Below are positions 57,507-64,000 of a stretch of 64,000 nucleotides of DNA, in pieces (position 1 is the stretch's first letter; each line of letters begins with the position of its first letter). A program made the position numbers and the translations under genes. Source of the stretch: Pseudoclavibacter caeni (GTDB taxonomy: Bacteria; Actinomycetota; Actinomycetes; Actinomycetales; Microbacteriaceae); contig NZ_WBKA01000001.1 in the NCBI RefSeq assembly GCF_008831125.1, forward strand, positions 310,001 to 374,000, read 5' to 3'. The notes beneath the pieces were generated by a model. The model searched no databases and was not told where the DNA came from. It saw only the letters and a program-made list of their open reading frames with translations.

Positions 57507-58709
57507 ATGACCATCATCACCCACACCACTCCCACAGCCCGACTGTCGCTCTCCGCTCTCGGCGTCGCGCCGCAGTCGCCCGGCCCCCGACTGCAGATGC
57601 TCTACCTCGACGAGCCGGCCATGGTCGATCTCGGCGTGACCGACATCGCCGACTGCATGGACGTGCTGACGGAGATGTTCTCGCTGCTCGACCGCGGCGA
57701 CTATCGCATGACCGGCCCGAATGTGAACTCGCACGGCGCGATGCTCACCTTCCCCGAGACGTCCGACATCCCGGGGATGCCGCTGAGCGGGGACGACCGC
57801 CGGTTCATGGCGATGCCCGCCTATGTGGGCGGCCGGTTCCACATGACCGGGGTGAAGTGGTACGGCTCCAACATCGACAACCGTCGTCGCGGCCTGCCCC
57901 GTTCTATCCACCTGCTCGTGCTCAACGACACCGAGTCGGGAGCGCCCCTGGCCGTGATGTCGGCGAACCTCATCAGCGCCATCCGAACCGGTGCGGTCGG
58001 CGGCGTCGGCGCCCGCGCCCTCGCTCGTGAGGACGCCACCACGGTGACCATCGTTGGCCCCGGGGTGATGGGGCGAACCGCACTAGAGGCGTTCATCGCC
58101 GCCCGGCCCGGCATCGACACGGTCCGGGTCAAGGGCCGCAGCCGGGGAAGCGTGGACGCGTTCGTCGAGTACGTCCGCACCCGCCACCCGCAGATCTCTG
58201 ACGTGATCGTGTGCGACGACTACGAGTCAGCCGTGGCCGGCGCCGACATCGTCTCCTACTGCACGACGGGCGGCGTCGGCGCCGACACCTTCCCGCCGCT
58301 GCGGCGGGAGTGGCTCAAACCGGGTGCGTTCCTGAGCATGCCCTCCTACCTCGCCATCGACGAGGGGCTCGAACGGCAGGACGTGCGCAAGGTGCTCGAC
58401 AACCGGGGCCTGTACGAGGCCTGGGCGGAGGAGATCCCGGCCCCGCACCACGACAATCTCGGCATCATTGGCTGCCGGTTCATGGATCTGATTGAGCAGG
58501 GGCGGATGGATCCGGCCGAGCTGGTCGACCTGGGCGCCATCGTCAACGACCCGTCGCTGGGCCGGCGCTCGGACGACGAGATCGTGCTCTTCTCCATCGG
58601 CGGCATGCCGGTCGAGGACGTGGCCTGGGGCACCGAGCTGTACCGCCGGGCCATCGAGCAGGGCGTCGGCGAGACCCTGCGGCTGTGGGACACACCCGTG
58701 CTCGTGTGA
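57507..58709 (+). CDS. Ornithine cyclodeaminase / mu-crystallin family protein (copy B)
   Basis: A 400-residue NAD(P)-binding protein paralogous to 36938-38110. MLYLDEPAMVDLGVTDIADC, DDRRFMAMPAYVGGRFHMTG with Lys in GVKWYGSN, SANLISAIRTGAVGGVGARA, TIVGPGVMGRTALEAFIAAR (Rossmann) and SIGGMPVEDVAWGTELYRRA are conserved between the two. Proteins of this exact type are, as I recall, sometimes annotated tyramine oxidase subunit B. I regard that label as unproven. Ketimine reduction or cyclodeamination of an amino compound taken up by the adjacent permease is the simplest reading. Confidence 0.88.
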   Translation: MTIITHTTPTARLSLSALGVAPQSPGPRLQMLYLDEPAMVDLGVTDIADCMDVLTEMFSLLDRGDYRMTGPNVNSHGAMLTFPETSDIPGMPLSGDDRRFMAMPAYVGGRFHMTGVKWYGSNIDNRRRGLPRSIHLLVLNDTESGAPLAVMSANLISAIRTGAVGGVGARALAREDATTVTIVGPGVMGRTALEAFIAARPGIDTVRVKGRSRGSVDAFVEYVRTRHPQISDVIVCDDYESAVAGADIVSYCTTGGVGADTFPPLRREWLKPGAFLSMPSYLAIDEGLERQDVRKVLDNRGLYEAWAEEIPAPHHDNLGIIGCRFMDLIEQGRMDPAELVDLGAIVNDPSLGRRSDDEIVLFSIGGMPVEDVAWGTELYRRAIEQGVGETLRLWDTPVLV

Positions 58710-58759
58710 GCCAGGTGAGAAGAGATGCGGCAAGAGCGAAGCAGAGAGAGGTGAGTGAC

Positions 58760-60235
58760 ATGAGCACAGCACAGCCGGTGGACTCCGGCCTGCACGGACT
58801 GATGGACTACGCGGAGGTGGACCGCACGCTCAACCGCGGGCTGGGCGTCGGATCCATCCTCTTCATGGTGGTCGCAGCGGCCGCCCCGATGAGCGTCGTC
58901 GCTGGCAGCATGCCGGTGCTGATCGGGGTCTCCGACTCCACGGGGATGCCGGTGTACTACTTGATGTCGACCTTGGTGCTGATCTTGTTCTCGGTCGGCT
59001 ACGTGAGCATGTCGAAGTACGTGCGCAACGCCGGGGCGTTCTACTCGTACGTCCAGGCCGGGCTCGGCCGGATGGTCGGCGTCGGAGCGTCGGCGCTCGC
59101 GGTGCTCGCCTACCTGGCGCTGAACATCGGGGTGTACGCGTACTTCGGCATCGCCGGGGCGAACCTTGTCGAGAGTCTCACCGGTGGAGCGGTCGACCTA
59201 CCCTGGTGGCTGTTCTCGCTGGTGTGCGTCGCCGTGGTCGCGGTGCTCGGCTACCGCGACATCACGCTCAGCTCGAAGGTGCTCGGCCTCGTGCTCGTCG
59301 CCGAGACGCTCATCGTGCTCGTGATGGACTTCGCTGTTATCGGGGCGGGCGGCGCGGACGGCCTCTCGCTCGAGTCGCTCAGCCCCATGCACCTGACCGA
59401 TGCTGGGGCGCCCCTCGGCATCATGTTCGCCATCCTCGGGTTCATCGGCTTCGAGGCGACCGCGGTCTTCCGCCACGAGGCCCGTGATCCCGACCGCACG
59501 ATCCCACGGGCGACGTACCTCTCCGCCGCGGTGATCGGGCTGTTCTACACGTTCTCCGCCTGGGCGATCATCAACGGCGTGGGCGGCGCGAACGCCGTGG
59601 CCATGGCAGTCGATGATCCGGAGGGGTTCGTTCTCAACATCGGGGCGACGTATCTGGGTGACGGATTCTCCCTCCTGATGCAGATCTTCCTGGTGTCGAG
59701 CACGTTCGCCTGCGCGCTGGCCTTCCACAACGTTATGACTCGCTACGGATTCTCGCTCGCTCGCAACGGGATCCTGCCCCAGCGGCTCAGCCAGGTGCAT
59801 GCCGTGCACAAGTCGCCCTCCGCCGCGTCGGTCGCCGTCTCGGTGGCCAGCCTGATCGCGATGGTGGCCGTGGCCCTGAGCGGCCTCGACCCGCTCGCGG
59901 ACGTGTACACGCCCGCGGTCGGCCTCGCCACCCTCGCATACATCGTGCTCATGGCGCTCACGAGCATCTCCGTCGTGGCGTTCTTCGCCCGGGACGCCAG
60001 CCGGCGGGAGACGTTCGGGGTGGGGCGGTCGATCATCGCCCCGCTGCTCTCGGCGGTTGCCTTCGTCGTGCTGACCGTGCTGGTCACGGCCAACATCGAG
60101 CTGCTCGTCGGCGATCTGACGGTCGGCCTCGCCGTGATCGCGGCCACGGCGTTCGCCTTCCTGATCGGGATGACGGTCGCGGTGCTGCTGCGCACCCGCC
60201 GAGCTGCCGTGTACGAGGGTCTGCTCGACATCTGA
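58760..60235 (+). CDS. APC-family amino acid/amine permease
   Basis: A 491-residue transporter with about twelve membrane helices. GVGSILFMVVAAAAPMSVVA is helix 1 with its unwound Gly-rich segment, YVRNAGAFYSYVQAGLGRMV is the APC consensus loop, and FAILGFIGFEATAVFRHEAR with DPDRTIPRATYLSAAVIGLF is the helix 6-7 signature. It imports amino acids or amines by cation coupling. ATG at 58760 follows AGAGAGAGGTGAG. It is third in the LacI-controlled operon and likely brings in the substrate of the Rid and OCD-family proteins. A hairpin follows its stop. Confidence 0.93.
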   Translation: MSTAQPVDSGLHGLMDYAEVDRTLNRGLGVGSILFMVVAAAAPMSVVAGSMPVLIGVSDSTGMPVYYLMSTLVLILFSVGYVSMSKYVRNAGAFYSYVQAGLGRMVGVGASALAVLAYLALNIGVYAYFGIAGANLVESLTGGAVDLPWWLFSLVCVAVVAVLGYRDITLSSKVLGLVLVAETLIVLVMDFAVIGAGGADGLSLESLSPMHLTDAGAPLGIMFAILGFIGFEATAVFRHEARDPDRTIPRATYLSAAVIGLFYTFSAWAIINGVGGANAVAMAVDDPEGFVLNIGATYLGDGFSLLMQIFLVSSTFACALAFHNVMTRYGFSLARNGILPQRLSQVHAVHKSPSAASVAVSVASLIAMVAVALSGLDPLADVYTPAVGLATLAYIVLMALTSISVVAFFARDASRRETFGVGRSIIAPLLSAVAFVVLTVLVTANIELLVGDLTVGLAVIAATAFAFLIGMTVAVLLRTRRAAVYEGLLDI

Positions 60236-60242
60236 TCGACCC

Positions 60243-60272
60243 GGCGGGGGGCGTGAACGGGCGCTCCCCGCC
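60243..60272. terminator. GC-rich hairpin after the APC permease
   Basis: GGCGGGGGGCG (60243-60253) pairs with CGCTCCCCGCC (60262-60272) across an 8-base loop with one mismatch, just after the permease stop. It is convergent with the LacI gene, so it could serve both. No U tract. Confidence 0.4.
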
Positions 60273-60386
60273 CGCGTATGCCGGCAGATGACGTCCTCGA
60301 CGCCGCCCCGCGAGTCGCCTGCCGCGGCAGCGGGTCGTGTCGGAGGCACGGCACGGACGGCGCCGTGACACTGACGGTGTGCGCGC

Positions 60387-61427
60387 TCAGCGTTTCGGGC
60401 TCTTCCCCGGAGTTGACTCACGCCAGCGGATCACCGGGGGCAGATCGAGGACGCGCGGTGTCGGTGCGTCGTCCACCGCCCCCCGCCGGTCGGCGTCAAT
60501 GGCCTCCAGCAGCAGGTCGAAGGCCATGGTCACCGCGCGCTCTGGGAAGAGGTCGATGCCGGTGATCTGCGGAGCACAGTACTGCAGCACCGCGTCGTCG
60601 ACGCAGGAGGCCACGGCGATGTCCTCGCCGACTTGCCGACCCGCCTCGGCGATCGCCCCGGCCACGCCGATGGCGATGCCCTCATGCCCGCCGATGACCG
60701 CGTCCACGGCCGGGTGCTGCCGCAGCAGGTCATGCACCGCGCGGCGGACGGAGCGATGCGTCGCGTCGAAAGGGATGGGGCGGACGAGCGGCGTCCGCCG
60801 GTGCTCCGCGCACCAGCTCGTGTACGCCTCGCCGACCAGGCCGCTCCAGTCGGTGGGGAAGTCCGTGCCCGCCGTGACCAGCGCCGGCTGGCGCATCCCC
60901 CGGGAGCGTAACCCGTCGAGCAGCCGGCGCATCACGATGTCGTGTGCGGAGCGGACGACACCTGCGGGGGCCGGCATCGCCGGATCCGGCCGCTCGACCG
61001 TCACCACCGGCAGCCCGCTCGACAGCAGCGCGCGCGTGCGGGGATGTCCGAAGAATGGGTCCGAGAGGATGACTCCGTCGACATGGGTGACGAGCCAGTC
61101 GGCGTCGAGCTCGGTCGGACCGATCAGCTGGATCTGCAGTCCATGCTGCATCGCGAGGTGGAAGACGGTCATCACCATCGAGCGGTAATAGCCCATGCCA
61201 GTCGTGCGGGGGTGCAGGAAGAAGGCGATCGTGCCGGTGGACGCGCGCCGCAGGCTGCGTGCGGCGGCGTTCGGCCGGTAGCCGTGCTGGTCGGCCAGAC
61301 GGCGGATGAGCTGTCGGGTCTCCTCGGCCATGCGGCCGGTGTCGTTGAGCGCGTTCGACGCGGTGGAGACCGAAACCCCGGCGAGTGCGGCAAGCTCGCG
61401 GAGGGTCATCCGTCGTGACGGACTCAC
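60387..61427 (-). CDS. LacI-family transcriptional regulator
   Basis: A 346-residue repressor. The N-terminal HTH and hinge are MTLRELAALAGVSVSTASNA, LNDTGRMAEETRQLIRRLAD and HGYRPNAAARSLR. A periplasmic-binding-like sugar/effector domain follows (GTIAFFLHPRTTGMGYYRSM, DGVILSDPFFGHPRTRALL, AVDAVIGGHEGIAIGVAGAI). GTG at 61427 has GGAGGAG at ideal spacing. ATG at 61409 is the alternative start. It is convergent with the APC permease and probably controls the Rid-OCD-permease operon through the palindrome at 56960. Confidence 0.93.
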   Translation of the reverse strand: MSPSRRMTLRELAALAGVSVSTASNALNDTGRMAEETRQLIRRLADQHGYRPNAAARSLRRASTGTIAFFLHPRTTGMGYYRSMVMTVFHLAMQHGLQIQLIGPTELDADWLVTHVDGVILSDPFFGHPRTRALLSSGLPVVTVERPDPAMPAPAGVVRSAHDIVMRRLLDGLRSRGMRQPALVTAGTDFPTDWSGLVGEAYTSWCAEHRRTPLVRPIPFDATHRSVRRAVHDLLRQHPAVDAVIGGHEGIAIGVAGAIAEAGRQVGEDIAVASCVDDAVLQYCAPQITGIDLFPERAVTMAFDLLLEAIDADRRGAVDDAPTPRVLDLPPVIRWRESTPGKSPKR

Positions 61428-61496
61428 CTGGCTCCTCCCCTCGGCGTGCGATAGGCGTCCTGCAAGTGTAGTCATGTGGCCCTGGGGCGCTTTGGG

Positions 61497-61576
61497 TGCA
61501 CGGACTTGCCGTGAGCGGGCCCTGGTGCACCGACCTGCCATTGGGTGGCTGGTCGGTGCACGTCTGGCAGGTCGGT
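61497..61576. repeat. Intergenic palindromic repeat, copy 4
   Basis: TGCACGGACTTGCCGTGAGC, GGGCCCTGGTGCACCGACC, TGCCATTGGGTGGCTGGTC, then GGTGCACGTCTGGCAGGTCG reproduce the nested hairpin of the copy at 56791. It lies at the start of the 716-bp gap between the LacI gene and dnaB. Confidence 0.7.
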
Positions 61577-61592
61577 ACGCCGGACGCCGGAT

Positions 61593-61685
61593 GAGGTGCG
61601 TCCGCACGCTGGCGGGCCTGGCAGGGGCACCCGTAAGCCTCCTTTGTGTCTCTCAGGTGCGTCCGCACGCTGGCGGGTCTGGCCC
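61593..61685. repeat. Direct repeat of about 28 bases
   Basis: GAGGTGCGTCCGCACGCTGG (61593 onward, continuing CGGGCCTGGC) recurs at 61654 as CAGGTGCGTCCGCACGCTGG followed by CGGGTCTGGC. The two copies are 61 bases apart and near-identical. GTGCGTCCGCAC within it is itself an inverted repeat. Confidence 0.6.
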
Positions 61686-61746
61686 CGGCCCGCCCCTTGG
61701 TGGGTTCTCATTTCCCCCCGGCAGGCCCGCCCCCGGCGACCAGCCC

Positions 61747-62013
61747 TGTGGATAACAGTGTGGACAACCGGGGGTTAGCGCGGTGCTGAGGGCGCTGTCA
61801 AGTCGTCGGCGCGTCGGAAGGAACCTTCGATCAGAACTTCAGGTGAACTGGACGTGATGCGTTCTCCACAGGAGGATCCGCATGATTCCGGGGATCTTCA
61901 GGAAGCATGTGAATAACTGGGGTCTTCTCCACCGGTTCTCCACAGGGCCCTCCCCAGGGTGGGGAGAGTTATCCCCGACTTCTCCACAGTCGTGAGCCGA
62001 CGCCTGTGGAGAA
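61747..62013. promoter_or_regulatory. Cluster of DnaA-box-like 9-mers upstream of dnaB
   Basis: Two perfect boxes on the minus strand, TGTGGATAA (61747-61755) and TGTGGACAA (61759-61767), lie 12 bases apart. One-mismatch copies follow: TTCTCCACA at 61862, 61936 and 61980, TGTGAATAA at 61908 and TGTGGAGAA at 62005. The rest of this stretch has no gene. No dnaA or dnaN is in the window, so it is not shown to be oriC. It could titrate DnaA or regulate dnaB. Confidence 0.65.
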
Positions 62014-62143
62014 CACGCCCGGACCGCGATCTCGGCCGGCTGCGACGGGGCTATGGTTGAGCGGGCGCCAGCGTGTCTCGGGCTGACCGAGGCTGGGCGG
62101 AGACCAGGGAGAGGTCGGACACGAGACCGGGGAAGGAGCGCGC

Positions 62144-63562
62144 ATGATGAGCATCGCGAGCATCATGGGGGATTCCGGCCCGCGCGGCCGCGATGTCGAC
62201 GGATCCGTCGGCACGATCGGCGTCGACCGCACCCCGCCGCACGACGACCTCAGCGAGCAGTCGGTGCTCGGCGGCATGCTGCTCAGCAAGGACGCCGTGG
62301 CCACCGCGCTGGAGGAGGTCAAGAACACCGACTTCTACCAGCCCCGCCACGAGATCATCTTCGACGCGATCTTCGATCTGTACTCGAAGGGCGAGCCGAC
62401 GGATGTCATCGCCGTCACTGACGAGCTGACCAAGAGCGGCCAGCTCACTCGCGCCGGTGGCGTCGAGTATCTGCACACGCTCACCGCGATCGTGCCCACC
62501 GCTGCGAACGTCGGCTACTACGCCCGCATCGTGCAGGAGAAGGCGCTGCTGCGCCGGCTCGTCGAGGTCGGCACCCACGTCGCCCAGCTCGGTTACAACG
62601 CCGAGGGCGAGGTCGAGGATCTCGTCAACGAGGCGCAGGCCGAGATCTACGCGGTCGGCGGCAAGGACCAAGCCGAGGATGTCAAGCCGCTTTCGGAGGC
62701 GGTGGAGGCCGCGATCGCCGAGATCGAGTCGGCCAAGGGACGCGACGGCTCGATGACGGGCGTGCCCACCGGCTTCGTCGACCTGGACAAGCTCACCAAC
62801 GGGCTGCATCCCGGGCAGCTGATCATCATCGCCGCCCGACCTGGTCTCGGCAAGTCGACGCTCGCGCTCGACTTCGCCCGCTCGGCGGCGATCGCCCACG
62901 GGCTGCCCACCGCGTTCTTCTCGCTCGAGATGGGGCAGACCGAGATCGCCATGCGCCTGCTCTCGGCCGAGTCCGGCATCGAGTTGCAGAAGCTGCGCAA
63001 GGGCACCCTCGACAGCCAGGACTGGACGACGATCGCCGCGACGCACGGGCGCATCAACGACGCGCCCCTGTATCTTGATGACTCGCCGAACCTGACGCTC
63101 GTGGAGATCCGCGCCAAGTGCCGCCGGCTCAAGCAGCAGATCGGGCTGAAGATGGTCGTGATCGACTACCTGCAGCTGATGACGAGCGGCAAGAAGGTCG
63201 AGTCGCGCCAGCAGGAGGTCAGCGAGTTCTCCCGCGCGCTGAAGCTGCTCTCCAAGGAGCTCGACGTGCCCGTCGTCGCGCTGTCGCAGCTCAACCGCGG
63301 TCCCGAGCAGCGCCAGGACAAGCGCCCCGCGCTGAGCGACCTGCGCGAGTCCGGCTCGATCGAGCAGGACGCCGACATGGTGATCCTGCTGCACCGCGAG
63401 TCGAGCTACGAGCCCGGCTCCGTCGCCGGGATGGGCGAGGCCGAGATGATCGTGGCCAAGCACCGCAATGGACCCACCGCGAACCTGCGCGTGGCGTTCC
63501 AGGGGCACCTGTCGCGCTTCGCGAACATGGCCTACAGCGACCTCGAGGAGCCCGTCCAGTGA
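62144..63562 (+). CDS. dnaB: Replicative DNA helicase
   Basis: A 472-residue hexameric helicase that unwinds DNA at the replication fork. The N-terminal collar (DLSEQSVLGGMLLSKDAVAT, ~36-55; FYQPRHEIIFDAIFDLY) is followed by a linker and a RecA-like motor. Walker A IIAARPGLGKSTLALDFARS is at ~228-247, FFSLEMGQTEIAMRLL follows, Walker B MVVIDYLQLM is near 343, and VVALSQLNRGPEQRQDKRP with SDLRESGSIEQDADMVILLH (arginine finger region) completes it. No intein interrupts it. ATG at 62144 follows GGAAGGAG. ATG at 62147 is equally possible. Its stop overlaps the GTG of the next gene. Confidence 0.98.
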   Translation: MMSIASIMGDSGPRGRDVDGSVGTIGVDRTPPHDDLSEQSVLGGMLLSKDAVATALEEVKNTDFYQPRHEIIFDAIFDLYSKGEPTDVIAVTDELTKSGQLTRAGGVEYLHTLTAIVPTAANVGYYARIVQEKALLRRLVEVGTHVAQLGYNAEGEVEDLVNEAQAEIYAVGGKDQAEDVKPLSEAVEAAIAEIESAKGRDGSMTGVPTGFVDLDKLTNGLHPGQLIIIAARPGLGKSTLALDFARSAAIAHGLPTAFFSLEMGQTEIAMRLLSAESGIELQKLRKGTLDSQDWTTIAATHGRINDAPLYLDDSPNLTLVEIRAKCRRLKQQIGLKMVVIDYLQLMTSGKKVESRQQEVSEFSRALKLLSKELDVPVVALSQLNRGPEQRQDKRPALSDLRESGSIEQDADMVILLHRESSYEPGSVAGMGEAEMIVAKHRNGPTANLRVAFQGHLSRFANMAYSDLEEPVQ

Positions 63563-64000
63563 ACTCCGACCAGATCTTCCACCTCGCGGCGATCGTCGTC
63601 TACTTCGTCGCGATGCTCGCCATCGGCTGGTACGCGTACCGGCACACGACCAGCCACAAGGACTACCTGCTCGGCGGGCGCGACCTGTCGCCCTGGGCGG
63701 CGGCGCTCAGCGCCGGCGCGGCCGACATGTCTGGCTGGCTCATGATGGGCTTGCCGGGCGCGATCTACGTCAGCGGACTCGTCGAGGGGTGGATCGCCGT
63801 CGGCCTGACGGTCGGCGCGTGGCTCAACTGGAAGGTCGTCGCGCCCCGGCTGCGCGCGTACACCGAGATCTCGGGCGACTCGATCACGATCCCGACGTTC
63901 CTGGAGAACCGGCTGCGTGACCGCACCCACCTGCTGCGCATCGTCACGGGCCTCGTCATCCTCGTCTTCTTCACCTTCTACATCTCCTCAGGCATGGTCG
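63559..64000 (+). CDS. putP: Sodium/proline symporter, N-terminal part (runs off window)
   Basis: The first 147 codons of an SSS-family transporter. IFHLAAIVVYFVAMLAIGWY is helix 1, SHKDYLLGGRDLSPWAAALS and AGAADMSGWLMMGLPGAIYV are the PutP signature around helix 2 (Na+ and proline site), and TEISGDSITIPTFLENRLRD precedes the next helices. GTG at 63559 overlaps the dnaB stop (GTGA). The C-terminal ~350 residues lie beyond the right edge. Confidence 0.88.
   Translation, partial: MNSDQIFHLAAIVVYFVAMLAIGWYAYRHTTSHKDYLLGGRDLSPWAAALSAGAADMSGWLMMGLPGAIYVSGLVEGWIAVGLTVGAWLNWKVVAPRLRAYTEISGDSITIPTFLENRLRDRTHLLRIVTGLVILVFFTFYISSGMV

Noticed and set aside
56791-61576. CRISPR array
   Set aside because: The repeats are few, kilobases apart, palindromic and intergenic, with no regular spacers and no cas genes.
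61747-62013. Calling the DnaA-box cluster oriC
   Set aside because: No dnaA or dnaN gene flanks it and strand skew could not be assessed, so only a DnaA-box cluster is claimed.

Overview
The window is GC-rich and gene-dense, with overlapping ATGA/GTGA gene junctions, many GTG/TTG starts, an RmlC-RmlD fusion and a UDP-galactopyranose mutase. Together these point to an actinobacterium, most plausibly of the order Micrococcales. The family cannot be fixed from the sequence alone. No rRNA, tRNA or CRISPR array was seen.

Layout. (1) 1-4430 is a wreck zone. An acyltransferase/SGNH gene on the minus strand has been split, with its first ~76 codons at 4429-4202 and its SGNH tail at 345-1 running off the window. 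Between the pieces lie an intact ISL3-family element (2719-4193), a second intact ISL3-family element (1112-2545) and a decayed IS3-family transposase (352-1111). (2) 4460-30300 is a cell-surface polysaccharide locus. It holds glf and galactofuranosyltransferase-like genes, several GT2/GT4 transferases, acyltransferase, DUF6541 and DUF2304 membrane proteins, a flippase, rmlA/rmlB/rmlCD for dTDP-L-rhamnose, and a large secreted protein coupled to a lipoprotein. It also holds a Wzm/Wzt ABC exporter whose ATPase carries S-layer-homology repeats, and a 1166-residue GT2-GT4-pyruvyltransferase fusion. Ghosts of a second DUF6541 gene and a second flippase show that the locus has been remodelled. (3) 30300-46800 is a catabolic region. 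A LysR regulator faces an operon of flavin monooxygenase, Rid-family protein, DUF1028, M20D amidohydrolase and GMC oxidoreductase. Convergent to it is an SsuABC-type importer ending in an ornithine-cyclodeaminase-family gene. An amidohydrolase, an old-yellow enzyme, a tyrosine phosphatase and a sarcosine-oxidase-like enzyme follow. (4) 47000-54800 holds a bleomycin-hydrolase-type peptidase and a set of genes fitting D-amino-acid handling: two class IV PLP enzymes, an N-acylamino-acid racemase/OSBS, a SIS protein, a GNAT transferase and a divergent M20 deacylase. (5) 54990-56684 is the conserved rpsF-ssb-rpsR-rplI block, separated from dnaB (62144) by a second Rid/OCD/APC-permease operon with its own LacI regulator. 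The window ends inside a putP-like symporter.

How the parts work together. The Rml enzymes and Glf supply dTDP-rhamnose and UDP-galactofuranose. The glycosyltransferases build the chain, and both a flippase and an ABC exporter are available to move it. Regions 3 and 5 carry two related modules (OCD-family protein + Rid protein + transporter + regulator). In both, the Rid proteins lack the arginine needed for imine deamination, which suggests related but undescribed amine or imine catabolic routes. The most unusual non-coding signals are a family of nested intergenic palindromes (four copies), a cluster of DnaA-box-like 9-mers just upstream of dnaB, and a LacI-type operator in front of the second Rid/OCD operon.
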